Assembly: GCA_028684345.1 (NCBI GenBank)
Contig: JAQUGB010000059.1
Span: 1-9,621, forward strand
Reading direction: 5' to 3'
Source of the DNA: Tepidiphilus sp.
Lineage (GTDB): Bacteria > Pseudomonadota > Gammaproteobacteria > Burkholderiales > Rhodocyclaceae
Length of the DNA stretch: 9,621 nucleotides
The notes below the pieces were generated by a model. It was not told where the DNA came from and did not search any database. It saw only the letters and a list, made by a program, of their open reading frames with translations. A program made the position numbers and the translations under genes. Of the stretch, positions 1 through 6,239 are shown in pieces. Each line of letters opens with the position of its first letter. Within the stretch, counting starts at the first letter, position 1.

Positions 1-186
1 CACGTTCACGCCGTGGCTCTCGAACACGAGATCCTGCGGCCCCGCCGCGTCGGCCACGTCGAGCTTGTAGGCAAAGCCCGTGCAACCGGAAGGGGTCACG
101 CCCAGGCGCAGGCCCAGGCCGTGGCCGCGTTTTTCCAGGAGCCGCCGTACCTGCGCGGCAGCGCGTTCCGTCAGGGTGATCGTCAT
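1..186 (-). CDS. iscA: IscA, A-type iron-sulfur carrier (5' part only)
   Basis: The gene starts at the ATG at 186-184 and runs off the window edge after 62 codons; the family is about 107 residues long. It begins MTITLTERAA and carries the first conserved metal/cluster ligand in PSGCTGFAY, with Cys35 at the same position as in E. coli IscA. The two C-terminal cysteines would lie outside the window. A-type carriers accept Fe-S clusters or iron and pass clusters to apo-proteins in the cytoplasm. An AAGGGAA ribosome site precedes the start. It follows iscS by 62 bp and probably belongs to the iscR operon. The oddity is its place directly after iscS: iscU is normally between them. ErpA is an alternative paralogue, but operon position and the glycine-rich GLGLRLGV stretch favour IscA. 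Confidence 0.9.
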   Translation of the reverse strand, partial: MTITLTERAAAQVRRLLEKRGHGLGLRLGVTPSGCTGFAYKLDVADAAGPQDLVFESHGVNV

Positions 187-248
187 GGTCTTCGTTCCCT
201 TTTCTTGCAATAGATGAAATGACGCGGCTCGCGCGGCGGGGTTCCGCT

Positions 249-1400
249 TCAGCGCTTGCGCAGGGCGAGGATGCGCTCGCGCAGCAGGCGGATCGCCGTG
301 TCGATCTCCTCGGCCGTGGTGAACCGCCCCAGGGTGAGGCGCAATGCGCTGCGGGCGAGCTCCGGCGGCCTGCCGAGGGCGCGCAACACGTAGGAGGGTT
401 CGAGGCTCGCCGAAGTGCAGGCCGAGCCGGCCGACACGGCCAGTTCCTCGCCCAACGACAGGAGCAGGGCATCGCCCTCGATGCCTTCGACCGAAACGTT
501 GAGATTGTGCGGCACGCGTCGCTCGAGGTCGCCATTGACGTGGATACCCGGAAGCTCCAGCAACGCGGCGAGCAGGCGGTCGCGCAATGCCCGGATGCGC
601 GGCACTTCCTCGGCCATTTCTTCCCGCGCGAGCCGATAGGCTTCCCCCATGCCGACGATCTGGTGCGTGGGCAGCGTTCCCGAGCGGAAACCGCGCTCGT
701 GCCCTCCCCCGTGCATCTGCGCCTCCAGCCGCACCCGCGGGCGACGGCGCACGTAGAGCGCGCCGATCCCTTTGGGACCATAGGTTTTGTGGGCGGAGAA
801 GGACATGAGTGAGACGTCGAGTTTTTGCAGGTTTATCACCACCTTGCCAGTGGCCTGCGCCGCATCGACGTGGAAGAGAATGCCGCGCTCGCGGCAGATC
901 GCCCCGATCTCCTCGATCGGCTGGATGACGCCGATCTCGCTGTTGACGAGCGCCACCGACACGAGGAGGGTGTCCGGGCGCAGGGCGCGTTCGAGTTCGT
1001 CCAAGTCGACCAGGCCGTTTTCGCGCACCGGCAGATAGGTGGCGGTGAAACCGCGCGCTTCCATCGCCTTGACGCTGTCGAGCACCGCCTTGTGTTCGGT
1101 CTGCAGGGTGACGAGATGCCGCCCTTGGTCGCGGTAGAACTCCGCCACGCCCTTGATGGCGAGGTTGTCGGCCTCGGTCGCGCCCGAAGTCCACACGAGT
1201 TCGCGCGGCTCGCACCCGACGAGCTCGGCCACGTGGGCACGGGCCTCCTCCACGGCTTTCTCCGCCTCCCAGCCGTAGGCGTGGGTGCGGCTTGCCGGGT
1301 TGCCGAAGCGCTCCGTGAGCCAGGGAATCATGGCATCGCGCACGCGGGGATCCACCGGCGTGGTGGCGGCATAGTCGAGGTAGATCGGTCGTCGCTGCAT
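249..1400 (-). CDS. iscS: Cysteine desulfurase IscS, short C-terminus
   Basis: This PLP enzyme removes sulfur from L-cysteine, giving alanine and an enzyme persulfide that feeds Fe-S assembly and tRNA thiolation. The 383-residue product starts MQRRPIYLDYAATTP. His103, Asp179, Gln182 and the PLP lysine Lys205 (SAHKTYGPKG) are all present, and the sulfur-carrying Cys328 lies in GSACTSASLEPSYVLRALG, the IscS-type loop. The start at 1400 is supported by AAGGAA just upstream and by a 12-bp gap after the preceding desulfurase gene. E. coli IscS has 404 residues; this protein ends at ILALRKR, just after the RFTTAEEID region, so the tail that touches IscU in E. coli (ending in a DLNSIEWxHH-like sequence) is missing. 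No remnant of the tail is seen in the 62 bp before iscA. Identity is secure; the short end is directly visible. Confidence 0.95.
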   Translation of the reverse strand: MQRRPIYLDYAATTPVDPRVRDAMIPWLTERFGNPASRTHAYGWEAEKAVEEARAHVAELVGCEPRELVWTSGATEADNLAIKGVAEFYRDQGRHLVTLQTEHKAVLDSVKAMEARGFTATYLPVRENGLVDLDELERALRPDTLLVSVALVNSEIGVIQPIEEIGAICRERGILFHVDAAQATGKVVINLQKLDVSLMSFSAHKTYGPKGIGALYVRRRPRVRLEAQMHGGGHERGFRSGTLPTHQIVGMGEAYRLAREEMAEEVPRIRALRDRLLAALLELPGIHVNGDLERRVPHNLNVSVEGIEGDALLLSLGEELAVSAGSACTSASLEPSYVLRALGRPPELARSALRLTLGRFTTAEEIDTAIRLLRERILALRKR

Positions 1401-1412
1401 AAAAGATTCCTT

Positions 1413-2576
1413 TCAATCGGCACACAAGGCCGCGAGGCGCCGCAGCTGGCCCGCGGCCTGCGCGAGCGCGGCGAGAAACCCGTCGATGTCGGCTTCGGTC
1501 GTGCTGCGTCCGGTACTCACGCGCACGGCCCCGAGCGCGAGCGCCTCGGGCACGCCCATGGCGAGCAGGCTGCGCGGTGCGCCGGGTTGGGCGCTGGAAC
1601 AGGCCGAGCCGGTACCCACCGCGAAACCGGCGCGATCGAGCGCACCGGCGAGCGCCGCGCCCTCCAGTCCGGGCAGGGCGAAAAACGTCGTATTGGGTAG
1701 CCGCGCTGCGCCGGCGCCGAAGATCACCGCCCCCTGCGCTGCGAGCCCCGCCTCCAGCCGCTGCTGTAAGGCGTGCAGGCGGGCGTGCAAGGATTCCCTG
1801 GCTTCGAGCGCTTCGACGAGCGCCGCGGCCATGGCCATCGCGCCCGGCACGTTCTCGGTGCCCGAGCGCCGCCCTGCCTCCTGCCCGCCGCCGGTGAGCA
1901 ACGGCGCCAATGCCACTTCACGCGCGAGCACGAGGGCGCCGATCCCCGTCGGCGCGCCGAACTTGTGCCCCGAGAGCGTGAGCGCATGCACGCCCAGGGC
2001 GCGCCGCGACAACGGCATTTTTCCGACCGCCTGCACCGCGTCGCAATGCACCAGGGCGCCGGCCTCGCGTGCCGCCCGGGCGAGGCTCGCCACGTCCTGG
2101 ATCACGCCCGTCTCGTTGTGCGCCAGCATCATCGAGACGAGCGCCGGGCGCTCGCGCAGGATGCGCTCGAAGGCGAGCGGGTCGACCCGGCCCTCGGCAT
2201 CCACAGGGATGTCGACGAAGCGCCAACCGTGCGCGGCGAGGCTTCTTGCCGTTTCGTAGACGCTGGAGTGCTCGACGGCGCTCACGGCGATGAGGCCAGG
2301 CTCCATGAGCGCCGCCGCACCGCGCAGGAAGAGCGCGTTGGCCTCGGTGCCGCCGCTCGTGAAGACGATCTCCTCGGGCGCGGTCTCGAGGCAGCCGGCC
2401 AGGGTACGCCGCGCCTCTTCGAGCAGGGTACGGGCGCGTCGCCCCGCGGAATGCAGGCTGGAGGGGTTGCCAAGCAGATCAGCATCCAGACAGGACTGCA
2501 ACACGGCGCGCGCCGCCGCCGCGAGCGGCGCGGTGGCATTCCAATCGAGATAGACGCCACCCGGGGCGAGGGTCAT
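1413..2576 (-). CDS. Second cysteine desulfurase, NifS/IscS family
   Basis: This is a 387-residue class I PLP-dependent cysteine desulfurase lying between iscR and iscS. It starts MTLAPGGVYLDWNATAPL, which aligns with the YLDxxATTP opening of the family. An upstream in-frame ATG at 2618 would read back through the end of iscR and is not preferred. His103, Asp179, Gln182 and Lys205 (SGHKFGAPTG) are present, and the catalytic Cys326 sits in GTGSACSSAQPGAP. That loop is nearer to NifS/SufS-like enzymes than to the IscS SACTSASLEPS loop, and it lacks the usual EPSHVL continuation. The gene is 4 bp after iscR and 12 bp before iscS, so all three are probably co-transcribed, with coupled translation from iscR. 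It is not simply a recent duplicate of iscS, since the sequences differ strongly outside the motifs. Its partner protein is unknown. Confidence 0.9.
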   Translation of the reverse strand: MTLAPGGVYLDWNATAPLAAAARAVLQSCLDADLLGNPSSLHSAGRRARTLLEEARRTLAGCLETAPEEIVFTSGGTEANALFLRGAAALMEPGLIAVSAVEHSSVYETARSLAAHGWRFVDIPVDAEGRVDPLAFERILRERPALVSMMLAHNETGVIQDVASLARAAREAGALVHCDAVQAVGKMPLSRRALGVHALTLSGHKFGAPTGIGALVLAREVALAPLLTGGGQEAGRRSGTENVPGAMAMAAALVEALEARESLHARLHALQQRLEAGLAAQGAVIFGAGAARLPNTTFFALPGLEGAALAGALDRAGFAVGTGSACSSAQPGAPRSLLAMGVPEALALGAVRVSTGRSTTEADIDGFLAALAQAAGQLRRLAALCAD

Positions 2577-2580
2577 CGCC

Positions 2581-3063
2581 TCAGCACGCCTCGCAGGCGG
2601 CGAGCTCACCCGTCTCATTGGCCTTCTTCTTTTTCGGCCGGCGACGGGAAACGACGCGCTTGATCTCGCCGCGCACCACGGCGCCCAAGGTGACGGAATC
2701 GAGATACTCCATCATGCGCACGTTGAGGTTGCTCCAGAGGTGGTGCGTGGAGCAGATGTGGTCGTTCTGACAGTTTTCCTTGCCGCCGCATTGGGTGGTA
2801 TCGAGCGGCTCGTCCACCGCCTCAACGATCTCGGCGATGGTGATCTCGTCCATCGGCCGCCCAAGACGGTAGCCGCCGCCGGGCCCGCGCACGCTCGAAA
2901 CGAGGCCCTCGCGCCGCAGGCGGCTGAAAAGTTGCTCCAAATAGGACAGAGAAATGTCCTGGCGCTCGGCGATGGTCGCCAGTGCCACCGGCCCCTTGTC
3001 CTGGTGCTTGGCCAGATCCACCATCGCGGTGACCGCGAATCGCCCTTTCGTCGTCAGTCGCAT
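2581..3063 (-). CDS. iscR: Fe-S sensing transcription regulator IscR
   Basis: This Rrf2-family winged-helix repressor has 160 residues. The start MRLTTKGRFAVTAM at 3063 is chosen over an in-frame ATG at 3102 because it matches the family N-terminus and has GGGAGGA just upstream. The DNA-binding part covers about residues 1-70, with Glu43 in SYLEQLF and the wing SVRGPGGGYRLGR. The [2Fe-2S] ligands Cys92, Cys98, Cys104 and His107 sit at exactly the E. coli positions (QCGGKENC, HICSTHHLW). Cluster-loaded IscR represses its own operon in characterised relatives, and a near-consensus type 1 site lies in the promoter here. The C-terminus is odd: a basic run (RRRPKKKK) is followed by an extra CEAC pair at residues 157-160, which E. 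coli IscR lacks. Confidence 0.97.
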   Translation of the reverse strand: MRLTTKGRFAVTAMVDLAKHQDKGPVALATIAERQDISLSYLEQLFSRLRREGLVSSVRGPGGGYRLGRPMDEITIAEIVEAVDEPLDTTQCGGKENCQNDHICSTHHLWSNLNVRMMEYLDSVTLGAVVRGEIKRVVSRRRPKKKKANETGELAACEAC

Positions 3064-3104
3064 CGTCCATCCTCCCGCTGGATCCTCGCCAGCGTGTCGC
3101 AAGC

Positions 3105-3133
3105 AAAATAACTTACCCGACTGAAAAAGTCAA
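3105..3133 (-). promoter_or_regulatory. Promoter of the iscR operon
   Basis: On the minus strand a TTGACT -35 (3133-3128) and a TATTTT -10 (3110-3105) are separated by exactly 17 bp. The -10 ends about 40 bp before the iscR start codon. The -35 lies inside the IscR site, which fits direct repression by blocking RNA polymerase. Confidence 0.8.
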
Positions 3134-3137
3134 CTAT
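3113..3137 (-). promoter_or_regulatory. Type 1 IscR binding site
   Basis: Read on the minus strand this 25-bp element starts ATAGTTGACT, continues through an A/T-rich centre TTTTC, and ends AGTCGGGTAA. By hand it matches 23 of 25 positions of the known type 1 consensus, ATAnnnGACT..AGTCnnnTAT. The mismatches are the first spacer base and the last base. The GACT/AGTC arms are intact and the site overlaps the -35 box. This predicts repression by [2Fe-2S]-IscR and release under iron limitation or oxidative stress. Confidence 0.85.
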
Positions 3138-3180
3138 TCGAACGATGCGTCGAAACTATGCACGAGACGCCCGCAAGAGA

Positions 3181-3209
3181 TTGCCATGCCTTGCGAAAGA
3201 ACGGATAAT
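3181..3209 (+). promoter_or_regulatory. Promoter of yefM-yoeB
   Basis: A TTGCCA -35 (3181-3186) and GATAAT -10 (3204-3209) are spaced by 17 bp. Transcription would start near 3216, directly ahead of the GTAC-core operator and about 40 bp upstream of the antitoxin start. It diverges from the iscR promoter, with about 47 bp between the two -35 boxes. Confidence 0.6.
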
Positions 3210-3217
3210 GTCTTAAA

Positions 3218-3239
3218 ATTGTACAATATAAAGTACAAT
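3218..3239 (+). promoter_or_regulatory. YefM-YoeB operator with two GTAC-core repeats
   Basis: A perfect 10-bp palindrome ATTGTACAAT (3218-3227) is followed by a second, imperfect copy around AAGTACAAT (3231-3239). The GTAC cores are 12 bp apart centre to centre. In E. coli, YefM alone and with YoeB binds a long and a short palindrome with a TGTACA core, and the arrangement here is closely similar. This supports conditional autorepression of the module. Confidence 0.75.
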
Positions 3240-3254
3240 AAAGGAGCTGCCCTC

Positions 3255-3512
3255 ATGCGCGTGGTGAATTTTTCCGAGGCGAGAAACAACCTCAAGGCCG
3301 TGATCGATCAGGTCGTTGCCGATGTCGATTACACGGTCATCACACGCCGGGATGCACCGGATGCCGTGGTGATGTCGCTCGACACCTTCAACGGCCTGAT
3401 GGAAACCGTCCATCTGCTCAAGTCCCCCGCCAATGCCCTGCATCTTGCACGCTCCATCGAGCAGTATCGCCAGGGACGGGTGAGCCAGTGGGATTTGATC
3501 GATGCCGATTGA
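3255..3512 (+). CDS. yefM: YefM antitoxin (Phd/YefM family)
   Basis: The 85-residue product starts MRVVNFSEARNNLKAVIDQV, the DNA-binding N-terminus of YefM/Phd antitoxins. It continues through TVITRRDAPDAVVMSLDTFN and ETVHLLKSPANALHL, close to E. coli YefM (LLRSPANARRL). The acidic C-terminal tail (QWDLIDAD) is the part expected to wrap the toxin. The start at 3255 is preferred to an upstream ATG at 3186 because AAGGAG lies 9 bp before it and the upstream stretch carries the promoter and operator. The antitoxin neutralises YoeB and represses its own operon. The last 11 bp overlap the toxin start, implying coupled translation. Confidence 0.95.
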   Translation: MRVVNFSEARNNLKAVIDQVVADVDYTVITRRDAPDAVVMSLDTFNGLMETVHLLKSPANALHLARSIEQYRQGRVSQWDLIDAD

Positions 3513-3780
3513 AGGCAAGCTGCTCGAGCTGACGTGGACTCTGGCCGCTTGGGAAGATTACGAATACTGGCAAAATCAGGATCGAAAAACGCTCCGGCGC
3601 ATCAATGTCCTGATCAAGGATTGCCTACGTCACCCTTTCGAGGGGATTGGCAAGCCCGAACCCCTGAAGGAAAACCTGTCGGGATTCTGGTCTCGCCGCA
3701 TCGACGACACACACCGGCTGGTGTACTGCGTCGATGGACGATCCCTCGTGGTGATTGCCTGTCGGTACCATTACCAATAG
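3502..3780 (+). CDS. yoeB: YoeB toxin, ribosome-dependent mRNA endonuclease
   Basis: This 92-residue RelE-superfamily toxin cleaves mRNA on the ribosome when not held by YefM. After a short leader (MPIEGKLLEL) it follows E. coli YoeB almost throughout: WEDYEYWQNQDRK, INVLIKDCLRHPFEG, GKPEPLKENLSGFWSRRID, HRLVYCVDG and the C-terminal CRYHYQ. The residues matching the E. coli catalytic set are Glu47 in PFEG, Arg72 in HRLVY, and His90 with Tyr91 in RYHY. All are intact, so the toxin looks functional. It overlaps yefM by 11 bp and ends 11 bp before the convergent end of cysE. One 60-base line (3541-3600) counts 32 G+C, against 45 of 60 in an iscS line (1201-1260), which suggests a foreign origin. 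Confidence 0.95.
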   Translation: MPIEGKLLELTWTLAAWEDYEYWQNQDRKTLRRINVLIKDCLRHPFEGIGKPEPLKENLSGFWSRRIDDTHRLVYCVDGRSLVVIACRYHYQ

Positions 3781-3791
3781 CAACCTGCTGG

Positions 3792-4568
3792 TCATTCCAC
3801 CCAACGTGAAACGCGCTGCGGGTCGAACCCTTGATCCTCGCCGGGCAGATCGGGCAAGGCGATGCCGGCCGCTTCCAGTCGGCGCACGAGCTCGGCGAAG
3901 CGCCGGTCGGATTCGACCGCGTGATCGAGCAGCGCATGCAGCGCCTTGGCGAGCGGATCGTCGAGATCCTTGGTGAGCCCGTAGGCGGTGAAACCGATCT
4001 CCTCGGCCTTGCGTCGGCGGGCTTCGTCGCGCGATTCCTCGTGTTCCGGCTCGAGGATGCGCGCGAGCGTTCCCACCGCGGTCGCGCCGGCCGGAACCGG
4101 CTTGACGACGACCGCGTTCGAACCGATCTTGGCCCCCGCCCCGACGGTGAATCCTCCCAGCACCTTGGCCCCGGCCCCCACCACGACGCCGGCTTCCAGC
4201 GTGGGGTGGCGCTTCACGCCGCGATAGAGCGAGGTGCCGCCCAGCGTCACGCCTTGGTAGATGGTGCAGTCGTCGCCTATCTCGGCGGTCTCGCCGATCA
4301 CCACTCCCATGCCGTGATCGATGAACACGCGCCGGCCGATCGTCGCGCCGGGGTGAATCTCGATGCCGGTGAGCCAGCGCGCGAGATGGCTGAGAAAACG
4401 CGCGAGCCAATACCAGCGCCGAGTCCACAGGAAATGGGCCAGCCGGTGCAGCCAGAGGGCGTGCAGGCCCGGATAGCAAGTGAGCACTTCCCAGCGCGAG
4501 CGCGCCGCCGGGTCACGTTGCAGGATGCTGTCGATGTCTTCACGCAGGCGTTCCAGCCAGGAGGGCAT
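3792..4568 (-). CDS. cysE: Serine O-acetyltransferase CysE
   Basis: CysE transfers acetyl from acetyl-CoA to L-serine, giving O-acetylserine, the first step of cysteine synthesis. The 258-residue protein has an N-terminal helical part (SILQRDPAARSRWEVLTCYPGL), then left-handed beta-helix hexapeptide repeats from about residue 68. The active-site region IEIHPGATIGRRVFIDHGMG is present, as are GETAEIGDDCTIYQGVTLGG and KRHPTLEAGVVVGAGAKVLGG. A charged C-terminal extension of about 90 residues follows the repeats. In the usual VGNPAR turn this protein reads VGTLAR. The end RWVE lacks the terminal isoleucine that docks into cysteine synthase in enterics, so that complex may not form in the same way. 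AAAGGAA precedes the start, and the gene follows trmJ by 42 bp. Its product feeds cysteine, the sulfur donor for the neighbouring desulfurases. Confidence 0.95.
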   Translation of the reverse strand: MPSWLERLREDIDSILQRDPAARSRWEVLTCYPGLHALWLHRLAHFLWTRRWYWLARFLSHLARWLTGIEIHPGATIGRRVFIDHGMGVVIGETAEIGDDCTIYQGVTLGGTSLYRGVKRHPTLEAGVVVGAGAKVLGGFTVGAGAKIGSNAVVVKPVPAGATAVGTLARILEPEHEESRDEARRRKAEEIGFTAYGLTKDLDDPLAKALHALLDHAVESDRRFAELVRRLEAAGIALPDLPGEDQGFDPQRVSRWVE

Positions 4569-4610
4569 GGAGGGGTTCCTTTCTCGGGTTGCGCCGCAAG
4601 GCGGATCATT

Positions 4611-5363
4611 TTACGGGATTTTACGCGCCACCGCCTTGAGCATGCCGCGCAGGATGTCGAGCTCGGCACGCTCGAGCCGGGTGCGGGCGAGCAGCCGCCG
4701 CAATCGCGCCTCCAGCCGTTTCGGTGCGGCCGGATCGTAGAAGTCGAGCCGCTCGAGCACGGCGAGCCACTGTGCGAGCAGCCCTTCGACCGCCTCGTGC
4801 GAGGCGGGAACGAAATCGGGCGCGTCCGCGATGGCGCCCGCCTGAGGCGCAAAGGCTTCGCAGGTGCGGGCGAGCACGTAGCAGGCCACCTGCACCGCCG
4901 CCGCGAGGTTGAGCGAGGAATACTCGGGATTGGCGGGAATCGTCGCCGGGAAGGCGCACTGCCACACTTCTTCGTTCGCAAGGCCATTCGTCTCGTTGCC
5001 GAAGACGAGCGCAGCCTGCGTGTCGGGTGCGGCCTGCAGCGCCTGCAGCACTTCCCGGGCGCTCTCTTCAGGCGTGCGAAAGGGCTGAACGTACGTGCGC
5101 GAGCGCGTGGTGAAGGCCACGCTCACGACGGTTCCGGCGAGCGCTTCGGCGAGCGTCTCCACCACGACGGCGCGCTCGAGCACGTCGACCGCGCCGGAGG
5201 CCCGCGCCGCGGCCTCCGCATCGGGAAAACGCCGCGGCGCCACCAAGACGAGCCGGGACAGGCCCATCGTCTTCATCGCCCGGGCCGCCGCCCCGATGTT
5301 GCCCGGATGCGAGGGGCGGCACAGCACGACGCGCACGCGGGAAAGCAAGGAAGAAGAATCCAT
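4611..5363 (-). CDS. trmJ: tRNA (cytidine/uridine-32-2'-O)-methyltransferase TrmJ
   Basis: This SPOUT-fold methyltransferase of 250 residues uses S-adenosylmethionine to 2'-O-methylate position 32 of the tRNA anticodon loop. The three SPOUT motifs are visible: RPSHPGNIGAAARAMKTMGL (residues 16-35), LVFGNETNGLANEE (119-132) and IPANPEYSSLNLAAAVQVAC (142-161). The last contains the trefoil-knot cofactor loop. Motif 2 reads GNE where E. coli has GRE. A C-terminal helical region of about 90 residues follows, as usual for TrmJ. It probably shares a transcript with cysE. No strong promoter is obvious in the 97 bp between it and the divergent DUF1778 antitoxin gene. In this class trmJ typically lies next to cysE/iscR and suhB, and here the tacA-tacT block separates it from suhB. 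Confidence 0.95.
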   Translation of the reverse strand: MDSSSLLSRVRVVLCRPSHPGNIGAAARAMKTMGLSRLVLVAPRRFPDAEAAARASGAVDVLERAVVVETLAEALAGTVVSVAFTTRSRTYVQPFRTPEESAREVLQALQAAPDTQAALVFGNETNGLANEEVWQCAFPATIPANPEYSSLNLAAAVQVACYVLARTCEAFAPQAGAIADAPDFVPASHEAVEGLLAQWLAVLERLDFYDPAAPKRLEARLRRLLARTRLERAELDILRGMLKAVARKIP

Positions 5364-5399
5364 CGGCGTCGTCTTCTCAGGGTTCCGTGATTTTTTGTA

Positions 5400-5428
5400 A
5401 TGACGATGACAGTACAGCTTGCTATACT
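5400..5428 (+). promoter_or_regulatory. Promoter and inverted-repeat operator of tacA-tacT
   Basis: An ATGACG -35 (5400-5405) and a TATACT -10 (5423-5428) are spaced by 17 bp. The -10 is preceded by TGC, giving an extended -10 element. An imperfect palindrome at 5411-5428 (AGTACAGC facing GCTATACT) overlaps the -10, as expected for an operator bound by the ribbon-helix-helix antitoxin. The -10 ends 32 bp before the antitoxin start. Confidence 0.6.
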
Positions 5429-5460
5429 ATCACCATCAACCCCAAAATGCGGCGATCACC

Positions 5461-5748
5461 ATGTCAGAAGCCACGCCCCGCGCCAAGCGCGACACGCTCA
5501 ACCTACGCATCAAACCCGAAGTGCGCGCCCTCATCGACCGAGCCGCGCGGGTGCGCGGCAAGAACCGCACCGACTTCATCCTCGAGGCCGCTTGCCAAGC
5601 CGCCGAAGAAGCACTGCTCGATCGGGCCGTGTTTTTGGTCGGCGAAGAAACCTGGAGCGCGTTCCTCGAGCGTCTGGATCGCACCCCCCGCCCGGACGAG
5701 CGCCTCCAGCGCACCCTGAACACCCCTGCACCGTGGGATGAACGGTGA
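5461..5748 (+). CDS. tacA: DUF1778 (TacA-type) ribbon-helix-helix antitoxin
   Basis: The 95-residue product starts MSEATPRAKRDTLNLRIKPE, an N-terminal ribbon-helix-helix of the DUF1778 family. The signature KNRTDFILEAACQAAEEALLD (residues 39-59) and the C-terminal PDERLQRTLNTPAPW, the segment that binds the acetyltransferase toxin in this family, are both clear. An upstream in-frame ATG at 5419 falls inside the operator and is not preferred. The chosen start has only a weak ribosome site (GGCGA). The antitoxin neutralises the toxin encoded next and represses the operon. Its stop codon overlaps the toxin's GTG start by 4 bp. It is the first gene of a plus-strand insertion between trmJ and suhB. 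Confidence 0.93.
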   Translation: MSEATPRAKRDTLNLRIKPEVRALIDRAARVRGKNRTDFILEAACQAAEEALLDRAVFLVGEETWSAFLERLDRTPRPDERLQRTLNTPAPWDER

Positions 5749-6239
5749 GCCTGCGAGCACCCGAAGCGCTCACCGCGCAGCACGACCCGAACGCATTCGA
5801 TTGCGGCGCAGAATCGCTCGATCGCTGGCTACGCCAGCGCGCCCTGAAGAACCAGGCGAGCGGCGCTTCGCGTACCTTCGTGGTCTGCGAAGGGCTGCAG
5901 GTGCGAGCCTACTACGCGCTCGCCGCAGGCGCCGTGGCGCTCAGCGACGCCCCGGCGAGACTGCGGCGCAACATGCCCGATCCCATCCCCATGGCAGTGC
6001 TCGCTCGCCTGACGATCGATCGCGCGCTGCAAGGACGAGGTCTCGGTCGGGCACTCGTGCGCGACGCCCTGTTGCGCGTATTCGCCGCCGGCGAGTCCAT
6101 CGGCATCCGCGGCTTACTCGTCCATGCGATCTCCGAACCCGCCCGGCGTTTCTACCAACACGTCGGATTCGACCCCTCGCCCATCGACCCCATGACGCTC
6201 ATGATCACGCTCGCCGATCTGCAGGCCAATCTCGGTTGA
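5745..6239 (+). CDS. tacT: GNAT acetyltransferase toxin (TacT type)
   Basis: Toxins of this family acetylate the amino group of aminoacyl-tRNAs and so block translation. The 164-residue product starts at a GTG (5745) in a GTGA overlap with the antitoxin stop; no ATG in this frame gives a full-length protein. The N-terminal ALTAQHDPNAFDCGAESLDR is typical of TacT toxins. The acetyl-CoA loop is QGRGLGRALVRDA (residues 96-108). The putative catalytic tyrosine is Tyr137 in ARRFYQHVGF, with DPMTLMITLADL near the end. All key elements are intact, so the toxin should be active when free. Its stop codon lies directly against the truncated end of the decayed module that follows on the other strand. 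Confidence 0.93.
   Translation: MSLRAPEALTAQHDPNAFDCGAESLDRWLRQRALKNQASGASRTFVVCEGLQVRAYYALAAGAVALSDAPARLRRNMPDPIPMAVLARLTIDRALQGRGLGRALVRDALLRVFAAGESIGIRGLLVHAISEPARRFYQHVGFDPSPIDPMTLMITLADLQANLG

Noticed and set aside
825..1700. Long plus-strand frame over iscS and the second desulfurase
   Set aside because: It spans two convincing minus-strand genes in antisense and has low-complexity composition.
3831..5390. A 519-codon open frame on the plus strand across cysE and trmJ
   Set aside because: It is antisense to two clearly recognisable genes. GC-rich codon use keeps the opposite strand free of stops, and the translation is Arg/Gly/His-rich with no recognisable domain.
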